DNA from: Paragonimus westermani
Taxonomy: Eukaryota; Platyhelminthes; Trematoda; Plagiorchiida; Troglotrematidae
NCBI GenBank assembly: GCA_008508345.1
Contig: QNGE01003839.1
Span: 1 to 64,000, forward strand
Direction: 5' to 3'
Length of the DNA: 64,000 bases
Under the pieces are notes generated by a model that was given only the letters and a program-made list of their open reading frames with translations, had not been told where the DNA came from and did no database searches. Positions 48,232 to 60,322 of this stretch are shown here, in pieces. Position 1 is the stretch's first letter. Every line of letters starts with the position of its first letter. The translations under genes and the position numbers were made by a program.

Positions 48232-48303
48232 TCTTATCAAGTTGATCTTTGTTTCCGAAAGTTGACAGCAGATGTGTCAGTTTGGATGCAGAACTCGAAT
48301 AAC
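48232..48303 (+). CDS. Candidate internal exon with strong splice signals, unknown protein
   Basis: The acceptor is textbook (TTGTTTCTCTTTTTTCTGTAG), and the donor AATAAC|GTGAGT is a consensus match. Exactly 24 codons lie between them, and the frame used is phase 0 at both ends. The peptide is polar with aromatic residues (SYQVDLCFRKLTADV). It may belong with the plus-strand chain at 51.2-53.0 kb, with missing exons between, and the PLE fragments at 49-50 kb would then sit in an intron. Confidence 0.42.
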
Positions 48304-48977
48304 GTGAGTCACTATAGCTGACAGGTGCTCAATTTTCTTGAAAGTCAACGTAGACTGAGCGATACACAGCACCCGATCTAGCTATGTAGCTTGAGAAAAT
48401 CTAATGCCTTATCAGCTGCCAGTGCTTACTTGATGATGAAGGAAGAGTCACTTTGTAAACAAGTTGTAATAGTGCTTTTCATGAAGTAACCATATACGAC
48501 ACTTAGGACGAGTAAGTAAATACTTGAATTAGGAAATTGGATGGTCTCAGTAGAATGATAAATGTGTGGGAGCTGTAGCTGAGCCCGTTACAAGACACAC
48601 TAAGAAGCAATAACTCTTCGTTCGACAACAGTTTGGTCCGAGTTGGAAGTAGTTAGGTTGTGAACGACCAATTTCCAACGCAGAACGTAGACAGTCATCA
48701 ATCATTTATTCCTAATATAATGTGCGAAAGTGAATGACGATGAGCAACTTTGTGTAAAATTACAGGAAGTTCATCTGTAACCAAAAAAGTAAAAAGACGC
48801 CAGGGTCCCCACCATACAAGTAAAATATCGCAGTTATGTTTTTAGCTGAAAACGTTAGTATTCGTGTTCAGTTCTTACACAGTCCACCACTTTGATCGTG
48901 TTTAGTTGTAGATATTAGTGAGTTAGCCGATTCATTATTCGAGCACAGTCGAAATTTATGCGGACAGTGATCTAAGA

Positions 48978-49365
48978 AAAACGGTGTCAAGCGTAATTTT
49001 TGCTCATCTGACCGGCTCTAATCAAACGGTCACTGGGACAGATGTCCCTCAGGTTGTCTACGGAGAACCTAGAAATAGATATAAGTGGTGAGATTCCGCT
49101 ACAAGTCATCAGCATCCGATTCTGCAACTCTGACCACTGCGCTCGACAGAATTTCAAGCAGACACTCTAGCCTACAGTCCAGCAGGCTCATAGTATGAAA
49201 TAATGCGCAAATGTTAACAAACGTGCGGGTTATAGCTTCTACTGACCGATTTCTTTACTCACTCTAGTTACTGTTATCATAATTATTGGACCGTAATTTG
49301 CATGGTGACCAAACACGAAGAACAAGTCTTGTTCAGTACGCTGTTCTCATAATCTCACCGAGTAT
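48978..49365 (+). mobile_element. PLE 3'-end fragment, same subfamily as the 2.7-kb copy
   Basis: The sequence matches the PLE at 3.68-4.05 kb, starting at ACGGTGTCAAGCGTAATTTTTGCTCA, which corresponds to the end of the GIY-YIG domain. It continues through the diverged C-terminal coding end and into the 3' UTR (ATTGGACCGTAATTTGC and a later ACAAGTCTTGTTC string shared with the 55-kb copy). Several substitutions and small deletions make it non-coding. It is severely 5'-truncated, as PLE copies often are. Confidence 0.72.
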
Positions 49366-49660
49366 TTCCGAACGAATTAATCTTCTCTACCTGTGTCAGC
49401 GTACACCATTTGAAAGCCATACATATATTTTTAGTGATCCTGGCCATGCAAATCGTGTGTACATTATTCATCATTTGAAACATTCTTTTCTTGTCAAAAA
49501 CTTGAACAAAGAAGACAGTAGGCTGATATTGCACGATGTATGTTCGGACAAATTTCGCTGCATCTTTACGAGTGCATACTACAGACCATTGATATACCAA
49601 TATACGAAAGCGAACAAGACACCGGAGAAAGTCAGTTGTCAGAGTGCACAATCACTGTCA

Positions 49661-50251
49661 CTAACAAGGTGGCGACAACCCCACAAACAGTTGTTTGTGA
49701 ACACACAACACGGGTTTGAACTTTCGCATTGCAATCTTTTCGGCATGGCACGGTGTTTGCCTGTGTAACGCAGAGCAGACAACGCGAAATGCCGTTGTGG
49801 GATCACATTGGTGTTTGCGTCATTAGAATACGACGCGCAATGGACGATGCAGGCTCCTTGTTTCTGTGCGCGGCTGTGACGTCACGTGTTTGCGTAATCG
49901 GTTTCTTGACCGATTTCGGGATGTGTTCCATGACCCCCGGTTCGCATCTGGCACCCAGTCCTACCTATGTAGGATGATCCGCATCTACATCGATATTCAT
50001 AGATAAGGTTGGATTTGGCTGACTCCGGTACCGGTTGTTTCACACAGGCTGTTGGAATGCGGAATGTTCTGAACAGAATCACTGGGACGACTGCATTGTG
50101 TTCTGGCGATATAACTAACCAGACGACGGTAAATAAGTTGGCATACATCATCACCCTTGAAGGGAAGACGAAGAGATGCCGGCTTTTTGGACACTGTGTC
50201 GAGTCGAATTCTCATATCGAATCTTGCAATAAACGGCTTAGGGTAACCATT
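49661..50251 (-). mobile_element. PLE C-terminal fragment of a different subfamily (linker plus GIY-YIG)
   Basis: On the minus strand the order is NGYPKPFI (50251 down), then KKPASLRLPFKGDDV (about 50185), then after a frameshift ESAKSNLIYEYRCRCGSSYI with GRTG following (GIY-YIG core, about 50000), a degenerate SSIARRIL block, and finally IAMRKFKPVLCVHKQLFVG ending in TAG (49661). This is the usual linker/endonuclease/C-terminus order of PLE proteins. The sequence differs clearly from the other PLE copies here (YEYRCRCGSSYIGR versus YTFVCLCRASYIGR), so it is a separate subfamily. At least two frame breaks are present. Confidence 0.83.
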
Positions 50252-51221
50252 CTGTCGTGATATACATGAGGATGGATTCTACCTGTTGTCTATGGCTTCC
50301 ACTGACTGCCTATCCAGATGGACTCCAGCAGTACACCTCAGAAAGAAACGTCTGCTCATCACACTCCTGTTCAAGAAAATGAAGCAAGCAAAACGCGTTT
50401 GCTTCAGTCATCCAGACAAAAAACACCGGCTAGATAATTAAAGACCCGGTTTGCTGTCAGATTAGTTCTAAAAAAAGTTGCTTGTCCAAACACAGTGAAT
50501 GCTGTTGGATTCTGGAACCGCACAACAGATATTATGAAATTATTACCACCCATCCCTTTACACGATTTAAACAGCATCATCTCTGTTCAAACTAGAAAAC
50601 TGGAGCCACAGAACTGACCACTAGTGTCACATCTTGTCGACTGTAAACACTGGTCAGATTCAAGAAAACATTTCGTCCAGGCTTTGCTGCCTACCGGCAT
50701 CGCTTGGATTACACCCCAATCTCACCGTCACCCACATTGATAGTTGATATCGGTCATTAGAAGTGAACGTATTACGCGTCCACAACACTACGTGATTTTT
50801 GTGACCTCGATTTAACCGGTTAAAAGTCTCAGTTCATTTCCGAGCAACTTGTTTCATGACTTGGTACCGCTTCATTCCTTTTACAGAAGCTTCATCAGAC
50901 TAGATAAATCCGTTACAAATTTGACTGATATTTAAGGCAATATAATCTTACACAACTGGTCCATCTCTAAATGATGAAGCATGTATATATATCACAAATG
51001 AAACGCTACCAGTAAAATAAGTTATCGCTTACTGCCAAGTTGTTCTGGGATAGCAAATTCTAAATCGGTCCCAAGCGTACTCCAACTAATTGCAATATAT
51101 CCTTACGTTCAAATATGATTGTGTTGATCTGATGATTAATGATCAAAAACATACGTTCGTAGTGGCTTTTTTCCGACTAAATAGGAAAGTTTGTGTTGCA
51201 TATTTCTTCTCATTCTTGCAG
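50252..51221. other. No confident gene
   Basis: Sequence upstream (in element orientation) of the minus-strand PLE may include further decayed PLE sequence near 50252-50400, but I cannot recognise motifs there with confidence. The rest is AT-rich without open frames of note. Confidence 0.45.
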
Positions 51222-53019
51222 CCTCATCGGAGCAGAAAGAAGATACTGGTTGCAATTAGTTAACTTTTTGTCTGCCCTCGTCAGTCGCAAAGATGGAACA
51301 TGCAGATTACACACGACAACGAAAATGGGACAGGTAAAGAATGGATAGACACACATTCATGCTAAGTATTACGTCACCAACACTACAGTAATCCAATGGG
51401 TTGTATCAACCATTTTCGCGCACTCAATCCCACCAAGTAAGTTCCGACCAACACAGACTGATGTAACGTTTGCGATGGTTCAACTCTAAAATTCTTTGTC
51501 CTTACTTTACTAGGTAAGTAAGCGTTCGTAAGAAAATTTGTTCGCCAGAGATCGGCTACAGTTCATCCATTACACTGAAAATGACCGTTTCAGTGCATAG
51601 TGATTCCGAATCGATCAATCCCTAGTGTTGCCTGTCAACCGGATGTTCTTGTACATAAATACTACCCTTGAACTAGTTCATTCTAGTATGTTTATTTACT
51701 GAAATTGCAGGCAAACACCAAGCTGCATCCTGAACAGTTTAGTAGGTTCGTTAATCAAAAGTTCGCACGAATGTGTCTGAGATAGTTTGAATTCAGATCT
51801 CGTCATGCTGGTTAGTTATCAGGTGGGACTGAATGTTTTCGTCGCAACGCATTTATCGCATAAGGCCGTTCGATCGTACGCCTTGTAAGTGAAGCGTACA
51901 AGAAGAGGCGACTGTTACATTAGGAGTAGGACATTGGAGTACGTTGCTGACAGCTGCTACCCTAAATCATTAAATACATTTCGCGTTTTCAATAATGGTT
52001 AGCATTTTATTGGGATTAAGACAGGAATTTTGCGGATAAATTTACTACAGTGCATTGATGTTCACTTGGTACTGTTCATGAAGCATGACGTTTTGATTTC
52101 AAAATTTCATCACCAAACACGGTGACAATCGACATTGATATATTCACTACTGTGCCACCACACATTGAAGTTGGTGCAACTTGGTGAGCATTTGACAAGA
52201 CTGCTCATGAATGACCAGGAATAAATAGCTCATTCAGTCAAACTTCAAAGTTGAGTCAGAAATGACAACTCACATTTCAGGTCGGCAGGCCTTCGTATTA
52301 AATTGTGAATGATGATGCATTCCTACGGCCTTGCCAAACTCAATGCCACAAGATCAAGTTTCCCATTGACATCACGGCATTTTGTGATGGAATGTTTGCA
52401 ATGAACGTACACGAATAAAATAACACACACCAGGTACTCAGTCAAACAATGACCATTTGAAAAATTTCGAGCAATGATGATTATCAATACCGTAGACTGG
52501 GTTGTACACGGTCCATACTAGCCTGGGCCATTCACAGACACAACTGTTCGATGTGTTGGAGATACGGTGTTTTTAGGCTCATTATAGAAAGACGCAAGGT
52601 AAATTGGTCGAGCAGATAACCATTGTGTTGATTGCCAAAGCACTATCCGTCAGTCTCTCAAGTCCATAAGTGTGGACTGCATCTGAATCATTAGAGTGAT
52701 TGGTGTGCCATTGGCAACTGTGCACAGACGTCACATGTACACAGCTCACCCCCGTTATGCACTTGCTGTAATTACAGTTGCAACTGATAATCAGCACATG
52801 TTTCACAACATTTGTTTTCAAATAACCACCTTTACAGGTATTGCGGTCTTAGGCTTGTTTTTCTTATCAGATTTAGTTAACTATCAACTACACAGCTGGT
52901 GGTTAGGTTCATCAACACGCGGACAAAGTTGCATAGCTGTTTCTCATCATCGTTATCTTGCAGTGTTGGGGTTAGAAGACCTTTCCTCATTTTCATCTGG
53001 TAGCTATCCGGAAGACTGA
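51222..53019 (+). CDS. Candidate three-exon C-terminal gene segment, phase-consistent, unknown protein
   Basis: Exon 1 is 51222-51333 (112 nt): acceptor TATTTCTTCTCATTCTTGCAG, donor GGACAG|GTAAAG, enters with one base, leaves phase 0. Exon 2 is 51711-51741 (31 nt): acceptor TTTACTGAAATTGCAG, donor GTTTA|GTAGGT, phase 0 in, phase 1 out. Exon 3 is 52838-53019: acceptor AATAACCACCTTTACAG, phase 1 in, open to TGA. The phases link without conflict and all six splice signals are acceptable, two of the acceptors excellent. The peptide starts LIGAERRYWLQLVNFLSALV; exon 3 contains a hydrophobic run (IAVLGLFFLSDLV) then a Ser-rich tail. I cannot name a family. Confidence 0.45.
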
Positions 53020-55160
53020 AATTTTACTACCATATATCTTAACTGTTACTGTATCTCCACAAAATGCCATTGCGCAATTCGAAGTTTACTCGTAGACGAA
53101 CGAAGCTGAGGGCTTCTATACGACAAATCGGTGGTGCTAACCTTTAAAAGGTTGCGAGGCGTAGTGACCAATACTTTTAGTTCATAAGTGTATCGCTGGA
53201 AGCTTTAATCCCTGTTATGACAATGATACTCACCAATGACGAGATTTAACAGGAACGAAACTCGAATCTAGTGCAAAGTGTTGAAGGGGGCTGGCTGAGA
53301 AGTCCGTAGGTATGTATAAAGCTGAGATCATCCTTGAATGATGTGCCACTCAGAATAAGTAAACGTCCACCGAATCCACCCAGACCAACCGACAGTTGGC
53401 AAATCGATCACAAATGATTTTCAGAAAAATGGGTTACCATGTGACACTGCTGGTATTGCGATCCTCGTTCGTTCCGACTTCTGTACCACTTTCTCCTGTG
53501 TTTCCGTGAGAGAGCAAACTCACCAATCAGTGTCTCTGAAAGACTGAACAAAGTGCTACTGCACAATAATTCTCTGTTATGGTGCAGGCACCCGGTTTAA
53601 ATTGGTTTCCAAGGTAAAAAAAAAGGCTGTACTCAAACGTTTGGTGGTAAACAATACAGACATTTCAGTCCATCATCTTTAAAGGTACTTAAACCCAACT
53701 CTCAATCATTGCTCAGTGGCATTTTAACTGAGTAAGTCACATTTTCCACTACTGACTGTAGCGCTCAAAAACAATCCGTGAAACCTTGTTCAAATCCATG
53801 GCGGAGGAGTTCTGGATGAGAATTTAGAAAATACTCTTTTCAATTACGAATGCCATTACCCTCGTCTGCATCCATTTTTAGTGCATGCCCATTTATGGGA
53901 AGTATGCATTTTTCAAGTTTATCTATGCGGGATATAACATGAACATTTATGAACCCATGTGACTGTCCTTAAGATAATTCGTTCCCAAGAAATTATAACA
54001 AATCTAGTGCGAATTGAATGAGGCAATAAATGATTAAGTCATTGAAGATAATTTATTGGGTACCACCAAATGATTTACTCAAAAACATTCACTAAGAGTA
54101 GTTCAATGCTTTGGATGAAATTTATTTTACTGTACGTTATTCTGCCTTATTGAACGATGAGCTTTTCTTTCAAAAAACAAGTACATTTTTATCAGACTTG
54201 TTACGCTGCGTTCTTAAAGTTTCATGGGCAACGGGTTTTGATCGTGTATCGAGTACGAGATTTATAAGTCCGGGTGTTCGTTGACTTATTTCGTGCAGGC
54301 TTCTGGGCATTGTTTTCCGCCTCATAAACGTTTTGTCTCTGCTCGCGGGAGTTCCGAACCATTTTTAGTAAACACAGTCACTTCAAAAAACAGATACATA
54401 AAGAGTATGAACAGACAAGTTCAAGTGAAGTTTACCACAACAGATTGTTGAATTTCCTGATAAATTACTTCCCTTTACTGCATTTGCACTGCCATCATTC
54501 AATCACCACAATAAGTGAGTGTATTGTTTGAGACCTTACCAGGGGGGTTCTTTTAGCGTCGTTGTTTGATTTTTTCAGTGTCACAAATTAACCCTCATTC
54601 TTAAAAAACGACGTTATTAATGTTTCTTCGCACTGATCCCAACCAATGTCCTACCGCCATCCACCTTTTTATGGAACAAGCGAGTAGAGCTCAGTGTTAT
54701 CTTCGAATATCTTGTATGACTAACCAAATGTGTCAAAATGTTCAGCCATTATCGTGTTTATGACTGTTAACAAAACCGAATTATCTTCTGTATGTTACGC
54801 CAAGTTTTAAGAGGTAGCCTATTTGAGTAATCACTAGTGTTCAATTGTCAAGATCACTACCATTTTGAAGACTGGCCAAGCAGTCTAGTTGGTCAGATTT
54901 TCAAGTGTACAGATTATCCGTGAGAGATGTTGAATGATTTAGAGCAAAGATGTTGAACAGTGTGCCTCATGGAGTCCTTAGTTTTGATAGATGACGCTTT
55001 TGAGTTTTGGTTGGATCCGTCCAAGCAGATCGACGCTCAGATTATTTCCAAATCTGTTTTGACTAAACTAATCGAAAACTAGATGGGTAAATAATTAGTA
55101 AGAAAACGAAACTCCTACACAAATTACCAGTAAGGTAAGTGGAAACGCAGTAAAAAAAAA
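53020..55160. other. No confident gene; AT-rich spacer
   Basis: No recognisable element protein, no convincing exon, and no open frame of note on either strand. Confidence 0.55.
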
Positions 55161-55162
55161 GT

Positions 55163-55492
55163 GCCAAGAAATCGATCAAAAATGGTGAGATTTCGAATGT
55201 TGACCGTTGCCGAGGCCATCAGCATCCGACTGCGCAACCCTGCGCAACCCTCTGCGCTCAGAAGAAGTTCGTGCGGACACTTAACCTACCCTAGACCACA
55301 AACAATCAATGCCCTGATTTGGAACAGTGATCATGTAACTGATAACAAACACGTCGTCCTTAACCTATATTGACCGTTTTTCTGACTCACACTAGTCACT
55401 GTTTTCATATTTATTGTGTTGAAATTAGCCTGACGATCAAACACAGAAAACAAGTCTTGTTCCCTACTCTGTCGTTCTCATAAATTGTGATA
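55163..55492 (+). mobile_element. PLE 3'-end fragment, same subfamily as the 2.7-kb copy
   Basis: The fragment starts abruptly after an A-rich run with AGAAATCGATCAAAAATGG, corresponding to the FRMLTIVEA part of the endonuclease (here FRMLTVAEAISIRLR). It covers the C-terminal coding end, where a CTGCGCAACC unit is duplicated, and the whole 3' UTR. Alignment to 3.77-4.05 kb is easy by eye over about 290 bp (for example GATAACAAACACGTCGT versus GATAACAAACGCGTCGT). It is a short 5'-truncated copy. Confidence 0.82.
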
Positions 55493-55594
55493 ACAGGTTT
55501 GTCATATACCATAGAGACCTATCCGCCCTACATGTATGAACACCGTACTAGAAGGTAATTATGTGTACTTTGTGATGGCGATGACTGCACAGAC

Positions 55595-56443
55595 CTCTGC
55601 CACAATTTGTCAACAATTTGTCAACAGACTTGTCCGCTGACTGTGAGTTATTGGTAAGTTTGGCGAAAACTATTGTTACGTTCGGACTTCACGGAAGATA
55701 CCGTGGAACGTACCACAGCCTCAAACCGAGCATTAAGCTGTGTGTCTACCGCTCAGCGATACTGTCTACACTGCTGTACAGCAGTGAAAGTTGAATAGTT
55801 TATCAGTGGGACTTGCGTTATCTGAACCGTCTTCTTCTGCAACGTCCGAGACGCATTCTGGGTATTTGATGGTCGGACATGGTCTCGAAAACTGAGGTAG
55901 TGCGGTGAGCGGACCTGAACGGGATGAATGACCCGCTGATGCTGAATCAGCTTTGTTGGCTAAGTCACGTCCGACGAATGGGCGCTGACCGTATTCCGAA
56001 GTAGCTGTTGTATGAACAACTGAAATCAGGTAGGCGAAGTCCTGATGGTAAAATGGGAGATATCATGTAGTCGTCCACATAAGTCATTCACGTTGTAACA
56101 TCGATTTCAGATCATGAGGGGACTTAGATCTGAAACAGACAGTTTGGACGAATGTGATTCGAACAGGCGTCAGCGTGTTTAACAAGTAAGTACTGTGCGA
56201 CCGAGAATGGGATTGAGTGGTACATGAGGGAATCACCGTTGCCGTAGGTCGTGGTGACACGACTATATGGTGTTGTGATGTGTGCCGCCGTGAATGCGCT
56301 GGTCACCTTGGATTAGTAGGCCATCAGCGTACTCGTAGTACAGAATTAGTATGTTAGTGTGAAGTAGGTCACATCCGTTATATCCATTTTTTCTTGTCCA
56401 CATCAAGCAATGACTACCGTCGTTTGTAGCTCGCGTGTTCCCC
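55595..56443 (+). mobile_element. Decayed LINE fragment: RT C-terminal region, copy B
   Basis: The plus strand reads LKPSIKLCVYRSAILSTLLY (about 55722-55780), then LNRLLLQRPRRILGI (about 55820), DPLMLNQLCWLSHVRRMGAD (about 55930-55990) and RIPK, with interrupting stops. This is the LINE C-terminal pattern ending in the WLGHVxRM-like motif. From about 55665 to 56443 it is the inverted, nearly identical counterpart of copy A (12446-13220); 5' of that, similarity drops to roughly 75%. A 60-codon minus-strand open frame here (56124-56306) is identical in both copies but is simply antisense sequence. Confidence 0.78.
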
Positions 56444-58766
56444 TTTCCAGAAACCTAGGTCACTATGGCCGTCCACTTTTCCATTTCTTTAGCTTTGATG
56501 GTGTACCGTATTGTGTAGTTCTCGTCTGTTTTCTTCCAGCTCACCTCTGGATTTTGGTTTGCTTCATATCCTGACTAGAGTGCACTAAATTGGACTCCCA
56601 CAGAGATATGTTCACTATTTTTCTTCCCGGATTAAATCTTGTCATGTTATTAATAGTTTACTTTCACTGAGATGACAGCTTCAATTTCATGTTAACTAAA
56701 CAATTGGCTAGCCAGCATTCGCCGGCTGGACACAAAAGCCTCACTCAATTGCCGAGTGATATTATTCCTTCGAGTTCACAATCGATACGTGTTGTGTGAG
56801 CGGAAAAAACTAGCGAAGCAGCGCAAGCCATTTGTAGTGATGGCTAAACGCAGGCGTCCTTTGGTTACGGTCACTGTGTAGTGAGGACGGACGGTCGCAC
56901 TATACTACTTACACCACCACTATTCAGTAGTGACGCGACAATATGCATCGGAATGGTCGCGGTCACTGGGATAAACCAACCGAAAATGTTCACCTAAAAT
57001 CAAATTCTGGAGCCTTCGTGTATGCTTGCTATTTTGTTGTTCAGCAGCACTTACCGGGTAGATTTTAGTCTGTGAGACAGATGTTAAACAGTTGGCGAAA
57101 GTTACCCACAGGCTATCCTACAACCCCATTGAACACAGCCTTGCAGTCTGGTGGATGTTTGTTCGGCTCATCGCTCTGACGCTTATCCACGAGTCGTCTT
57201 TCCTAACCCCCAGCGTGCCTGGCGTGGAGGAGGTCCACTTGGATGGAAACATTTATCCACCACTAGTGGCCATTGGGACCAACTGCTTGTAGAAATATAC
57301 AACTGTTATTCTGTTAGTTATACTACATGAGTGCAGCCATGATAGAAATGGTTGCTATGTAACCAGTCCTATACTAACGTAATTAGTGAAACAGTGTACC
57401 GAAGAACGAGCTCCTCTTTTCGGTGCACACACTGTACACAATTTAGGCAAATTAGTTTAACTTGAACACACTGATTCACAGTCTAATTAAAACGGTCGAG
57501 TAACGAATAGCACATCTTAAAACAATGCATTTGTCTAGCCAACGCGAAGCAGATTAAAATGTGAACATAATTGGAACAAGATGTTGAGTGTTCCTTTAAG
57601 GGACGGTAGTACTGATCAGTCTGAGAAGTGAACCGTGTTATTCTTGTTCATAGGTGGAAAAATATCCCACAAGAGTCAGCTGCAATGAATGGCGTTAAGT
57701 AATTGAAAGTTCAGTCGAATAATTTTCGACCACACTGTCCATTCACCGGTTGAATTGTAGGTCGCAGACAAATTACCCGAATAATCACACACCCTCAAGA
57801 ATTTTCACTAAATCAACGGGGGCAATCAAGTGGGATTTATATCATCGATGTAACATATTTTTTTAAGGTTGCCAGTACAGGACAACTAAAGAGAAGTTAA
57901 CATGGAATTGTCTCAAAAATACTTGAAACAACAATTTAATTATAATTGCTTCAGGATCGGGTACATTACTCAATGTTTCATTCTGGGGCAGCTTCGTAAA
58001 TTCGATTAATTTTACGCCGTATCAGTCGTAAAATCAAACTGTTACTGAAGACCAATAGTACTTGTAACGATGAAGTAATTAATGTAAACAGGAAGTTACT
58101 TTGAAACACATTTTTTAACATCTCCTGACCCTTGTAAATTAGAGCAACTTAATTATCGTCCTACGTGATACTCCACAAGGAAAATGTTATCACCCACATT
58201 AGTACATTTAATAGTACTGTTTCAACTCGCTTGTCGAAGTTAAACAGCGAAGACAGTGGGCGTGTAAAGACGGCCGAAAAAATCAATGTTGTTTTTCATA
58301 ACTTCTGAGCAATAATGTCGCTAAATACTTGAACGGTGAACATAGTCTGAATCGACCTGAACAGAGGTTGAATTAACAGATTTGCACACTTTTCCCTGTG
58401 GCAACAAGTGTTGTTACATTTACCCTCGGTTGTTTGTCGTAGATCACCATGTCAGAATAGAATTTCGTTGGCAATTTAGCGCTCTTTAACCTGTCGCCAG
58501 ATACGTGGATGGCCACAAAGTTTTGCTGGTTGAAACAATTAGGTATTATGACTTATTGGTGTACTCACTAAAGAAGAATACTCAGCGTCTTACTGTACTG
58601 TTTCTAAAAATGAACTTGTAAAATAAAAATTATCCACTTGCTCACAATTGTCAATTAAAACGTGCCCCAAATAATGACCACTTCCTAATAAACACATAAT
58701 AAAAGGTTTCCAAAACACATTACGAAGACTACTGTTTTCGTACTCCTGTTTGTTTGTATCCGATAG
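56444..58766. other. No confident gene
   Basis: Past the LINE copy the sequence is unique. Around 56730-57290 it is slightly GC-richer, with a 66-codon plus-strand frame (57092-57292) after the acceptor-like TTACCCACAG, but nothing is recognisable. The rest (57.3-58.7 kb) is AT-rich and featureless. Confidence 0.48.
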
Positions 58767-58957
58767 AATTCACTAAAGGTTGGCCGAATACAAGTGTATG
58801 CAACCTAGACCGGTTCAATGATATCGTCCGGAAAGTTATGCAAGCCAGGATATCATATGATGTCAGTGTCCTGTCAGAGGCTTACCTGGTTTTAACGCAT
58901 ATCTGCAGTTCAGAAAGGTTAGCAGTGCATGCAAGACAGTATGAAAATTTCCATTAA
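58767..58957 (+). CDS. Candidate terminal exon, unknown protein
   Basis: A pyrimidine-rich acceptor (ACTCCTGTTTGTTTGTATCCGATAG) opens a 191-nt segment that enters in phase 1 and runs 62 codons to TAA. The peptide is varied and coding-like (for example RFNDIVRKVMQARISYDV, then ICSSERLAVHARQYE). No polyadenylation signal is obvious close by. No family is recognised. Confidence 0.33.
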
Positions 58958-60322
58958 AACATCATCTTTAGCGCATAAGCCAGACAGGCAGGCAAAATAA
59001 CACATAATACAAAGCGATGGCAAAGTGAATCGTCCAGTCATTCAAGAAAGTTGTGAGGTTAAATGGTTTTCTCATTTGAACAATAATTACGAAGGTTAAT
59101 AATTCTACACCGTATTTACTAATGCAGTTAATATTCAACCCATGAAAGCGGTTGACCTACAATGCTCTAGCAGTTTGGACTCGGTGTGCGCCAACTTCAA
59201 CATATGACCTCCCTTTCTTGACCCTATTTTCACCAATTTTTAGTCACTTTAGCCCACTATTATTGCTTTCAACTGCTTTTCGCCCGTTACAGCTACAGCT
59301 TACTGTCGTATTGACCCACGCAGAACCAGAACTCACGCGAGTTACGTTCACCTAACGTAGTGAACCGATTGGGTGATGTACACGGTGTAGGATATGGATC
59401 CATACTTGATAGTGTGTTCTTGTCTTCAACTAGGCTGTCCGACCCAATACACTGAGGGTAGCCGTTGGCCGTAGGTTTGATCGGCCGTACTAATCAGACT
59501 GGGTTGACAAACTGAACGTCACATACAATGGGTTGCAAATGTTGCGTTTCCATAGAATTTGCAACCGCCACCCTAAAAAGTAATATATTCGAGTTTCTCT
59601 TTTGGTAGATGTCAGCAGTGTAGATCCCTGCAACGGTATCGAACTACGTTCACACATTCTTGAGGTAACCTTGTTGACCAATGTGTCATTGGCCTAACAT
59701 TTAACACGGCTGAAGTAACGCTTATGTTTATGTCAAAGGGAACGGTAGGCACATGGACGCCGAGGAGGCGTCACCCACTGGGTAATCAATAACAAGGACT
59801 AAAGCAAAATGGCCAGGAGATTGTTTCTACAGAATGAAAGTTGTGGGAACCAATAGAAAAATCAATGACGGCAAACTAAAATGGACTGAATACCCATCGG
59901 ATGATCAACCGACAATAAGGTATGAAGAAAGGATAGTTGGCTGGATGGAACCATTTCTTACACTGTAAGCAGTCGCATAACGTATGTGCCAACTAACTTG
60001 ACACGAGCGGTACAACAGTTCGAAGACTTGACAACCAAATCACTAACGTCCGATTTCTGCACTTCTAATTAAATAAGGTCGGTCTGGCTATCACAGCTCT
60101 TTGTTTGTATACTCACTTGTGGCTGACATTTAGACATCAACAAGAGTTCCATGAATGTGGGAAATTCATAATAGCTCTCACGCTAACTCATACAAAACGT
60201 TGAATTTGAACACAATGATCAGCTTCTAACGGATGTTTAAAAACAGATGCAGGAAATTTGTTAATCGACTTGCGTGAATGACTGGAGTAGACTATTCGCT
60301 AAGTTTTTCAGAATACTCTCGT
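58958..60322. other. No confident gene
   Basis: Open frames at plus 59152-59355 and minus 59490-59681 are chance-sized, with no known motif. The sequence lies between a plus-strand and a minus-strand candidate 3' end, so it could be the spacer between two convergent genes. Confidence 0.45.

Noticed and set aside
49286..49768. 160-codon plus-strand open frame between the two PLE fragments
   Set aside because: It overlaps the 3' UTR of the plus-strand PLE and runs antisense through the minus-strand PLE's 3' end and C-terminus. No independent protein signal.
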